Positions 15,056-21,078 of a stretch of DNA of 21,078 nt are shown piece after piece. Within the stretch, counting starts at the first letter, position 1, and every line of letters starts with the position of its first letter. Made by a program: the position numbers and the translations under genes. The stretch is from Methylocapsa sp. GTDB lineage: Bacteria > Pseudomonadota > Alphaproteobacteria > Rhizobiales > Beijerinckiaceae. A model generated the notes under the pieces. The model did no database searches, was not told the DNA's origin, and saw only the letters and a list, made by a program, of their open reading frames with translations. Where the stretch lies: contig PLUZ01000012.1 in assembly GCA_003162995.1 (NCBI GenBank), positions 11,280 to 32,357 on the forward strand. The letters are read 5' to 3'.

Positions 15056-15272
15056 GTAGCGGATCGGAGCCAGTCGGCGGTCTCGCGACCGAGTCAGGCA
15101 AAGGTGCACTCTCGACGACCCATCGGCGCGGAAGCAGTACGAAGCCTTTGGTGGAGTCGGATCGTTTGATGATTTTGTGGGTCCACTTGCCGTTCTCCTT
15201 GAGCGCGGCCTCGGGTTTTTCACCGGGTAGCTGCCCTCGGCGAACGCATGTCGTAGCCAAGGGAAGCTAGCT
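15056..15272 (-). pseudogene. IS5-family transposase C-terminal fragment
   Basis: The minus strand reads FPWLRHAFAEGSYPV, then in a second frame EAALKENGKWTHKIIKRSDS, then TKGFVLLPRRWVVE, and in a third frame TFA-stop-LGRETADWL. This follows the C-terminal pattern of IS5-family transposases (ADGGYxG...IIKRSDxAKGFxVLPRRWVVERTFAWLxRCRRLAKDW). Two frameshifts and a stop make it non-functional, and nothing of the N-terminal two thirds remains. It fills the whole space between the GT87-like and GT4 genes. Confidence 0.8.
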
Positions 15273-15275
15273 CGA

Positions 15276-16433
15276 ATGGATGTGTTGACGCTCCGAAAAA
15301 CTAGGCGGGCACTCAGTACCAAATCGGCTCTTTTTGCTGTTTTACTGCCGCCCCCTGTCCACGGCCAGTCTGTGGTGACCGTATCAGTGATCTCTGCCGC
15401 TGAAAAATTCGCGAGTGCCAGCAAATTTCAGGTCGTCGATATAGGCCCCGGGCGGCACACAGGCGGATTTCGGTACCATGCGACACGGATTGTCCGCGTC
15501 TTTGGAGCTCTCACGGAGCTAACAAAGCGCGGAGCCAAGCCAGGCAAACAGCTCTACACTGTCTTCGAACGAGGCTTTGGGATCGCATATAATCTTATGA
15601 TCGTCGGCTTGGCCCGTATGCTTGGATGTCGCATAGTCCTCCACCATCATACATCAAAACACACTCTATCGCGCTCGTGGAGGTTCATTGTTCTTGCGCG
15701 GGTCGCCGGACCTAACTGTCTGCATGTCCTTTTGTCCGAAGCAATGGCGCATAATTTGCGCAGTCTCTATCCGTTCGTTAATTATGTACACGTTAGCCAC
15801 AACGCGTGCCATGTTGGCATCCCCAAGATTATGGCCAGATCACCTGTGCATTCGGACAGGCTGCGGGTTGGTTATTTAAGCAATCTTTGTGCAGAAAAAG
15901 GGTTGAATATCGCCATCGAGGCGGCCATTAAATGCCGCCAACGCGGATTGGACGTTGCGTTTGTGTTTGCGGGCCCCGCAGTAGGTGCGGAGGCGAAGAA
16001 TGCCCTTTCTCGCGCAAAGCGCATTCTTGGCGATTTCCTGGAAATTCCTGGCAAGGTCAGTGGCCCCGCCAAGGCGGCGTTTTTCGAAACGATCGATATA
16101 TTCCTTTTCCCTTCGCTGTACCCTCACGAAGCGCAGCCGATGGTTATTCTCGAGGCGATGAGCTATGGGCTACCGATCATCACCACGCATTGCGGCTACG
16201 TGAAAGAATTGGTGGGTGATGATGGTACCGTGCTCGATATCGACGAGGGTCTGCCTGATAGAATTGTCGAACAACTCGAACAATATGTTACGAACGGCGA
16301 TCGTCGCAGACAGCGATCGGTTGATGCTCAGTCGCGGTTTCTTCAACTTCGCGCGACGGCGGCAGTGCAGCTTGACGATCTCATGAAAGCTCTCTTTGTC
16401 GTGAACTCGGATCATCGAGGGCCTGCCCCCTAG
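15276..16433 (+). CDS. GT4-family glycosyltransferase (second)
   Basis: A protein of 385 residues with GT-B architecture. LLPPPVHGQS (23-32) is the glycine-containing N-terminal loop common in polysaccharide GT4 enzymes. HHHTSKH (123-129) lies in the acceptor domain. RVGYLSNLCAEKGL (197-210) opens the donor domain, FAGPA (231-235) follows, and HEAQPMVILEAMSYGLP (284-300) holds the EX7E motif with E285 and E293. It adds a sugar to the growing lipid-linked unit in the cytoplasm; specificity cannot be predicted. ATG 15276 lies just beyond an IS5 fragment and has no strong ribosome site (AAGGGAAGC lies 9-17 bases before). The first 15 residues are poorly conserved-looking, so the original start may have been changed by the insertion. 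Confidence 0.88.
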   Translation: MDVLTLRKTRRALSTKSALFAVLLPPPVHGQSVVTVSVISAAEKFASASKFQVVDIGPGRHTGGFRYHATRIVRVFGALTELTKRGAKPGKQLYTVFERGFGIAYNLMIVGLARMLGCRIVLHHHTSKHTLSRSWRFIVLARVAGPNCLHVLLSEAMAHNLRSLYPFVNYVHVSHNACHVGIPKIMARSPVHSDRLRVGYLSNLCAEKGLNIAIEAAIKCRQRGLDVAFVFAGPAVGAEAKNALSRAKRILGDFLEIPGKVSGPAKAAFFETIDIFLFPSLYPHEAQPMVILEAMSYGLPIITTHCGYVKELVGDDGTVLDIDEGLPDRIVEQLEQYVTNGDRRRQRSVDAQSRFLQLRATAAVQLDDLMKALFVVNSDHRGPAP

Positions 16434-16550
16434 GTATTTAGTCCCAGCATTTGATAGGCGGGGTTTACCGCGAATCGTTCCGGATCTTTTGTCCTGGCGT
16501 AACTGTCCCTCGTCAGAGTTTCCGGGACATCTTGTGGCGTAAAATAAGAG

Positions 16551-16715
16551 ATGAGCGAGCTAAGAAATCAGTGGATCAAACAGCTTCTGGAGTGGCGTGG
16601 CTTTAACCGCGCCATGGTGACAGCCGCCAACAAAAACGCAAGGATCATCAGGGCCGTGCTTTAAATGGGCGAACCGTTCGACGTTGCCTTCCGAAGACGC
16701 GCCCGGAGTTTATGA
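16551..16715 (+). pseudogene. IS110/IS1111-family transposase C-terminal fragment
   Basis: The frame from 16551 reads WIKQLLEWRGFNRAMVTAAN and NKNARIIRAVL, then TAA (16662-16664), then MGEPFD to TGA at 16713-16715. It matches the C-terminal end of IS110-family transposases (WxxxLLxRRxxNxxxVALANKxARxxWALLxxGExFD). A stop splits the motif and the rest of the gene is missing. Confidence 0.7.
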
Positions 16716-16879
16716 GACGAGTGAGAAAATAGACGCCCAGGTCGGACCGGCGCGCTAGGAGCATGATTCTTACCTAGGCCTCTGAGGACGACTAGCAATA
16801 GAGACATTCGTGAGAGGATTCCCCATTTGTGCTTGCCGATCTTATCGGGTGACGGCGGATAGATATATGCAACTGACCA

Positions 16880-17044
16880 ATGCGGATCTTTCCGAAATCG
16901 GTTTGCAAAAGGAGAGCCGTCTATAGAGGTAGAAAGTCTGCTCGGAAATCCCACTTGTCGAATCAGATCCGCCACCGGCAGACCCAGTTCCAACTTCTTC
17001 AACACGACGATGATCTACTCGACCTAAAACTGCTTTCTCTTCAT
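16880..17044 (-). pseudogene. IS3-family OrfA N-terminal fragment
   Basis: From ATG 17044 the minus strand reads MKRKQF-stop-VE-stop-IIVVLKKLELGLPVADLIRQ, then VG, and after a frameshift ISEQTFYLYRR. This is the helix-turn-helix start of IS3-family OrfA (MKRxxFSxEQIIxVLKxxExGxPVADLxRxxGISEQTFYRWK). Two stops and a frameshift inactivate it. No OrfB follows. Confidence 0.8.
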
Positions 17045-17149
17045 GGCCAATCTCCTCATCTGTCATGGGAGGAATCCGCCGGAACACCTCCTCAAAATTT
17101 GACCACTTCAGTCGTGTCAGCTCCACCGAGATGGCGGACAGTTACCGCC

Positions 17150-18265
17150 TTACGAATTTGTTTTTACTGGCCGCGTACCCTGCGCCGGAGGCTTTGTCCG
17201 GATCATAAGGGCGTCACGGACAAAGAGACGCAATGGTCGTTCAAAATACATGAAAATAGCGATCGCGATGAGGAGAGCGACAACAGGATTGACAACGGAA
17301 CCTAGCAACTTCCCGGGGATTAGGAGGCGAACCCATTCCCGTATTGGGCCTTGGGCAAGGTAGAGAGCATAGCTGGCGCCGCCAAGCAGGAGAATGACTC
17401 GTGTCGACAAAAACGTAACGAGCCAGCTCTTGCTGATGGCAAGCTGAATGATCAGAAGTCCGAACAGGATTGTCGCCAAGGCTGTGATCTGTGAGTTCAC
17501 AGAAAAGGAGAGGATTGCGACGATCAATGTGAGGGTGAGAAATGTTATCGGCCCGCGTGCAAGTGTCCTTGCTGTTTGGGGCGCCATGAACATAAACCTG
17601 CACAGTAACAGGCCGAAAACGAACTCGAAACTGCGTAGCACCGGCAACGGTAAGCCGAGGCCGTTAGGAATAAGCGGGATGCTCTGCGTTCCTGGTGTTA
17701 TCGTCGGGAGTCCAAAGGCGACGATCGCAGTTCCGACGAGGATCATACCGGTTGTGATGCCACGCAACTGCAGACCTCCACATATCGCAAGGACGAGTGG
17801 GAAAATAGCGTAAAAAAACATTTCGACAGAGAGCGTCCATGCCTGCATTACCCAGGTGTAGCCAAAATTTGATGCAGCCGGCGTCCAGGACTGAAGCATG
17901 AGGAGAACAGCGACAACCCCACGTGAGTCTATTGGACTTGTTAAGACCGGCAGGGCAATGACAAGAACGAGCAGATAGACGGGATAAATTCGTGCAATAC
18001 GGGCCACAGCAAATTCATAAAGCTCGATCTTTGTAGATAGTTTTCCAGTATAAGTATATGTCATGATAAAGCCAGAAAGAACGAAAAACATGCTTACGCC
18101 GTAATAGCCATTGTGAAGAAAAGTCGTCAGGGGCTTAGGCACCCCAATCTGTTCAGAAAAGCTGGCGCCGTAATGAAACATGAAAACGGCGAAGGCAGCA
18201 AAAAACCGGACACCTGTCAACGCATCTAAGGAGGGGCGCTTCGAGTTCAATAAGCCTTCATGCAT
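17150..18265 (-). CDS. Acyltransferase-3 family membrane O-acyltransferase (second)
   Basis: A polytopic membrane protein of 371 residues of the Acyltransferase-3 family. LDALTGVRFFAAFAVFMFHYG (13-33) carries the conserved Arg20 and catalytic His31, then GYYGVSMFFVLSGFIMTYTY, and WTLSVEMFFYAIFP corresponds to the usual WSLSVEExFY block, with Met in place of one Glu. GGASYALYLAQGPIREW lies near the end. It should acylate a sugar of the polysaccharide. I chose ATG 18265 because AAAGGAAG lies just upstream; the frame stays open to 18337, which would add 24 polar residues. It converges with the GT4 gene across IS debris, and a shared element lies upstream at 18601-18618. Confidence 0.88.
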   Translation of the reverse strand: MHEGLLNSKRPSLDALTGVRFFAAFAVFMFHYGASFSEQIGVPKPLTTFLHNGYYGVSMFFVLSGFIMTYTYTGKLSTKIELYEFAVARIARIYPVYLLVLVIALPVLTSPIDSRGVVAVLLMLQSWTPAASNFGYTWVMQAWTLSVEMFFYAIFPLVLAICGGLQLRGITTGMILVGTAIVAFGLPTITPGTQSIPLIPNGLGLPLPVLRSFEFVFGLLLCRFMFMAPQTARTLARGPITFLTLTLIVAILSFSVNSQITALATILFGLLIIQLAISKSWLVTFLSTRVILLLGGASYALYLAQGPIREWVRLLIPGKLLGSVVNPVVALLIAIAIFMYFERPLRLFVRDALMIRTKPPAQGTRPVKTNS

Positions 18266-18859
18266 CGGCGCTTCCTTTGCTGCTTTTTCAAAACAAGGAA
18301 CGCTATCATCTGCTGTTCCGTGACGCATCGTCGTCAATCCCTCTAGCGCCGGCGGTCAAGATCAATCTCAGTCTACCCTAAATGCATACGACGACTTCGT
18401 CGGTTCTGGCGTCGCTGCCTGAGTTCCATAAGACAAAAATATACAGTTGCACAGAGTCGCGGTTAATAGCTATGTTTTTAAATTTGCTAAAAAGAACACA
18501 TTGAACTTTGGGGATCGATGCCGCCGATATGGTGAAATCATGAGTCGGCCGTTTCACGTACCACACGATGTTATATAATATACATTTCGCATCACGACCA
18601 ATAGGCCCATTCGGGGGTGCCGATGGAAATGATTTTCCATGGTGTATTGATGAGTTCACTCCTGACGAAGCGCATAGTCGGGGATCTGGGGTAGGATTTG
18701 AGCGGCAATTGCATCGTTAGCCTATCCTTCATCGCCATGAGCGGTGTATCCATGAGCGGCATCTTTTTCGATCTGCCACACGACGCGGCGTTGCTCGACC
18801 TCTATCCCGCGGTCTTTCTTTTCGATCGCATAGAATGCCGGGCTCCCTTCATTGACATC
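18266..18859. other. Upstream region of the second acyltransferase gene
   Basis: About 600 bases without a gene I can support. The stretch 18440-18600 is AT-rich and may hold the acyltransferase promoter, and the shared element lies at 18601-18618. A plus-strand frame near 18740-18840 (FFDLPHDAALLDLYPA) faintly recalls an IS1182-type transposase start, but not enough to call it. Confidence 0.4.
18601..18618 (-). repeat. Upstream element copy B, shared with the first acyltransferase gene
   Basis: ATAGGCCCATTCGGGGGT matches the block at 3508-3525 at 17 of 18 positions and has the same orientation relative to its acyltransferase gene, about 336 bases before the chosen start. Flanks remain partly similar (for example CGAxG and ATTT to the right). 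Confidence 0.6.
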
Positions 18860-19035
18860 TCAGCGAAGTGCGACTTTGTCCTTGCTGGTTCCAGCCGAAG
18901 CGATCAACTTGATCCTGTCAGCACGTTTGGAGCGGAAAAATGAAAATGTCACTGCAATAGGGATTTGTCTTCAACAGTTCCACCACCTGAGCGACAAGAC
19001 CATCGATTCTTTTGCGAAAATCGCGACGCCAAGCC
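18860..19035 (-). pseudogene. IS66-family TnpB (OrfB) fragment
   Basis: The minus strand reads RRDFRKRIDGLVAQVVELLK, then TNPYCSDIFIF, and after a one-base shift RSKRADRIKLIASAGTS. This follows the TnpB accessory protein of IS66 elements (DMRKGxDGLAxLVxxxLxxDPFSGxxFVFRSKRADRxKxLxWDGTG). A frameshift inside the IFVFRSKR motif and a stop at 18860-18862 inactivate it. It lies about 100 bases beyond the stop of the phosphoglycosyltransferase gene. No TnpA or TnpC remains. Confidence 0.75.
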
Positions 19036-19141
19036 GCGCGAGGATGGTGCAACGCCGCCAGTCGATCTGGCGATTCCGGTCCTTGGTTATCAAAACCATA
19101 TCTCGCGATTGATGACCGAAATTGAGCGCCAGGCCGCTGCT

Positions 19142-20608
19142 TCAATATGCGGTAGGGTCGTAGACTACGAGCATGAGTGTCCGCAGAATAATCTTCAGGT
19201 CGAACCATATCGACCAATTTTCGATATACTCAATATCGTGTTCGACGCGCCGCTTCAATTTTTCGACTGTGTCGAGTTCGCCCCGCAATCCGTTAATCTG
19301 CGCCCACCCGGTGAGACCGGGTTTGTAACGTTGGCGCGCAGCGTAACTGTCGACCAGCTCCTCGAGACGTTGTCCTTCCGTTCGCGTCCCAAGCGCGTGA
19401 GGCCGTGGTCCGACCACGGACATCGACCCCTTCAAGACGTTGAAAAACTGCGGCAGCTCGTCAATGCTCGAGCGCCGAATAAGGCGGCCGACCCGTGTCA
19501 CCCGTGGATCGTCCTTGCCTGTCTGGAGCGCTGCATTCGGATCAGTCTGCTCAGTGTACATGGAGCGGAATTTCCATACTTCGAAGATCGATCCATTCAA
19601 GCCCACCCGCTTTTGACGAAAGATAATCGGACCTCGGCTTTCGAGTTTGATCGCCAGGGGCACGGCCAATAGGATAGGCAAAAAGATGGCTATAGCGATC
19701 GTGGCGACGACGATGTCCTGCACCCTCTTGAGCCATAGACCCCAGTCATCGATCTGTCTGTCAACAGCCTTCAGAAAAAGGAGGTCTCCGAGGTGACTCA
19801 TCTCCCATTTGTTCGAACGAACCCACTCATTATTTGGAATAACGAAGACCTGCACCGAGAATTTGCGCAGAACCTGCAAATGTTTCAGCGTGGTGGGCAC
19901 GTTGATCCAAGACACGGTGACGTAAATCCGGTCGATATCTTCTCGCGCGATCCTGTCAGAAAGTCTCGCGAGCGGATCGAAGCCCTCTAGCCGCATCGTA
20001 TTGGCGGTTTTCACCTGATTGTCGGTTAGCTGAGAAATCTCCTCGCGGCTTAGAGGATCGCCGAAAATGCCGACCGAGAGGGCGCGGAAAACAAAAGCAC
20101 CTTTGTTGTCGAGTTCCTCGCGGATATGGGCGCGGGCCGCGACTCTGAAGGCCGGAAGGACCGCGCAAGCCAAGGCCGCCCAGGAGAGGAACCAAACTTG
20201 CGAATAGATTTGAGATGTCTTTGTCGTTGCACCTAGGATTAGCAGAACCAGGAAGGTGATAAAGAGCGCAATGATGATCCGTCCCACAGAGTATCTGACA
20301 TCGAGAATGCATCGACTCTTATAGGCGCCCACGCTGAACGCCAGAACAATAAAGAGAAAGAGGGCAACTCCGATCGTGAGCGCCTGATTGTCGATAGCGG
20401 CAGACGGATAGAGACCGTAACTCGCCCCGACTTCGGTGACTAGAAAGCCAACTCCTGCCATCGTCAGAAGGTCGAAAAGCAGAAAAATCACCACACAATA
20501 CTGTATCGATATCCGATTACCGCCGCTTGCGCCATCGGCTGACCAATCGGATCCGGGGAATTGCTCTGCTTGATCAGTACTTGGATAGGAAAAATGCGTT
20601 AACGGCAT
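19142..20608 (-). CDS. Undecaprenyl-phosphate hexose-1-phosphate transferase (WbaP/WcaJ/ExoY type)
   Basis: A protein of 488 residues with the full architecture of large polyisoprenyl-phosphate hexose-1-phosphate transferases. Four N-terminal membrane helices (about 37-60, 75-96, 108-127, 137-158) precede a soluble CoA-binding-like domain (about 170-280), a re-entrant helix (about 297-320, with Pro311) and the catalytic domain. Signature blocks are FRQKRVG (330-336), WKFRSMY (345-351), RRSSIDELPQFFNVLKG (378-394; D383-E384), SVVGPRP (397-403) and KPGLTGWAQINGLRG (429-443). It transfers sugar-1-phosphate, often glucose or galactose, to undecaprenyl phosphate and starts each repeat unit. ATG 20608 has GGAG 9 bases upstream. 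It is the committing step for the whole cluster. Confidence 0.93.
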   Translation of the reverse strand: MPLTHFSYPSTDQAEQFPGSDWSADGASGGNRISIQYCVVIFLLFDLLTMAGVGFLVTEVGASYGLYPSAAIDNQALTIGVALFLFIVLAFSVGAYKSRCILDVRYSVGRIIIALFITFLVLLILGATTKTSQIYSQVWFLSWAALACAVLPAFRVAARAHIREELDNKGAFVFRALSVGIFGDPLSREEISQLTDNQVKTANTMRLEGFDPLARLSDRIAREDIDRIYVTVSWINVPTTLKHLQVLRKFSVQVFVIPNNEWVRSNKWEMSHLGDLLFLKAVDRQIDDWGLWLKRVQDIVVATIAIAIFLPILLAVPLAIKLESRGPIIFRQKRVGLNGSIFEVWKFRSMYTEQTDPNAALQTGKDDPRVTRVGRLIRRSSIDELPQFFNVLKGSMSVVGPRPHALGTRTEGQRLEELVDSYAARQRYKPGLTGWAQINGLRGELDTVEKLKRRVEHDIEYIENWSIWFDLKIILRTLMLVVYDPTAY

Positions 20609-21018
20609 GGAGATCTACTCCATATGTAAAATAATGACCAGTAGCGAAGACAAGAAACGTCCAAGAGTTCAGCTCATCGGAAGCTGCAAATGAACACTAA
20701 TAAAATATAACAGTTCAATTTCCAAAGAAGACGTTCCGTTATACCTTGGCGTCTCAAATGTCACATATCATCGACTGGTTGCATGCGATATACCTTATTC
20801 TAGACAAAAAACAATACAAATATTGCAAGGCAAAAATCACAAAATCTTCCGAATTGTACTATTAAATATTGTTGTGTCATAAGCTGACTTAATTTGGTTA
20901 TATTATTTCTGATGATTTGTAGTAGTTCATCGGGGTTGGCGTCTAGGTTAGGAACCCATACAGAGCATTGATTTCATGATATATTTTCACCATGATTTGA
21001 GTCGCTGGAGGCGGGGGC
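20609..21018. other. AT-rich divergent upstream region
   Basis: About 410 bases, clearly more AT-rich than the genes around it, especially 20690-20940, without an ORF. It must contain the promoter of the phosphoglycosyltransferase gene and the left end of the IS5-family element. No unambiguous -35/-10 pair or terminal inverted repeat could be fixed by eye. Confidence 0.45.
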
Positions 21019-21078
21019 ATGGCAAGGAGTTTGTTCTGGCTGTTGGAAGAGGCATGGAATGCGCTGCAGCCCTATCTG
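21019..21078 (+). CDS. IS5-family transposase, N-terminal part, cut by window edge
   Basis: ATG 21019 is preceded by GGAGG with 7 bases spacing. The 20 residues before the window edge read MARSLFWLLEEAWNALQPYL, the typical start of one group of IS5-family transposases (MARxLFWLSxEAWAAIEPHLP). No damage is seen in this short part, so the gene may be intact. It reads away from the polysaccharide genes. Confidence 0.78.
   Translation, partial: MARSLFWLLEEAWNALQPYL

Larger units (their letters stand above)
16499..17145. repeat. Perfect 10-bp inverted repeats around IS debris
   Basis: GTAACTGTCC at 16499-16508 and its exact inverse GGACAGTTAC at 17136-17145 bound a 647-base segment holding the IS110 and IS3 fragments. 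They may be the ends of one inserted element or coincide by chance. No target duplication is obvious next to them. Confidence 0.35.

Noticed and set aside
18730..18850. Possible IS1182-like transposase start (FFDLPHDAALLDLYPA)
   Set aside because: Similarity is brief and the frame does not continue into the expected GRPSxDP region.
18965..19672. Plus-strand open frame of 235 residues
   Set aside because: Antisense to the catalytic end of the phosphoglycosyltransferase gene and the IS66 fragment.
1..21078. CRISPR array, rRNA or tRNA genes
   Set aside because: No regularly spaced repeats with unique spacers and no RNA gene structure were seen; the only tandem repeat (13711-13752) has no spacers.

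Overview
The window looks like part of a surface-polysaccharide (exopolysaccharide/O-antigen type) biosynthesis island from an alphaproteobacterium, probably Hyphomicrobiales or a relative. The grounds are moderately high GC, ExoP/Wzc-like and WbaP/WcaJ-like key enzymes, GT4 and acyltransferase-3 families usual in such islands, and IS110/IS5/IS3/IS66 remnants of the kind common in that group. Species cannot be named from the sequence.

Layout, left to right: the 5' end of an IS110-family transposase running off the left edge (1-147, minus) and a decayed IS5-family transposase (173-594); a GT4 glycosyltransferase (633-1805, plus); an acyltransferase-3 (2215-3408, minus); an FkbM-type methyltransferase (3903-4649, plus); a small SMR/DMT-like membrane protein (4910-5260, plus); a tightly coupled three-gene minus operon, read GT2-like membrane protein -> SDR epimerase/dehydratase-like protein -> sugar isomerase/epimerase TIM barrel (8145 down to 5472); a possible small gene (8433-8657); an insertion-sequence graveyard (about 8.78-10.23 kb); a Wzc/ExoP tyrosine autokinase (10237-12513, minus); a 1.25 kb gap with hairpins, a small inverted-repeat element, a possible 53-residue ORF and a triple 14-bp repeat; a GT87-like membrane glycosyltransferase (13764-15053, plus); an IS5 fragment; a second GT4 (15276-16433, plus); IS110 and IS3 fragments; a second acyltransferase-3 (17150-18265, minus); an IS66 tnpB fragment; the initiating phosphoglycosyltransferase (19142-20608, minus); and the 5' end of a possibly intact IS5-family transposase running off the right edge (21019 onward).

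How the genes would work together (inference from families): the WbaP/WcaJ-like enzyme loads the first hexose-1-phosphate on undecaprenyl phosphate, the two GT4 enzymes and the GT87-like protein extend the repeat unit, the two acyltransferases and the FkbM enzyme decorate it with acyl and methyl groups, and the Wzc-like kinase controls polymer length and export. The three-gene operon may make or move an unusual sugar. No Wzx flippase, Wzy polymerase or Wza outer-membrane exporter is recognisable here, so the pathway is completed elsewhere.

The most interesting points are: a GT2-fold protein without the usual nucleotide-binding aspartates, coupled by ATGA overlaps to an SDR with Arg in place of the catalytic Lys; a conserved element (17 of 18 bases in the core) upstream of both acyltransferase genes; three perfectly phased 14-bp repeats just before the GT87 gene; and IS debris at most of the joints between genes, suggesting stepwise assembly.
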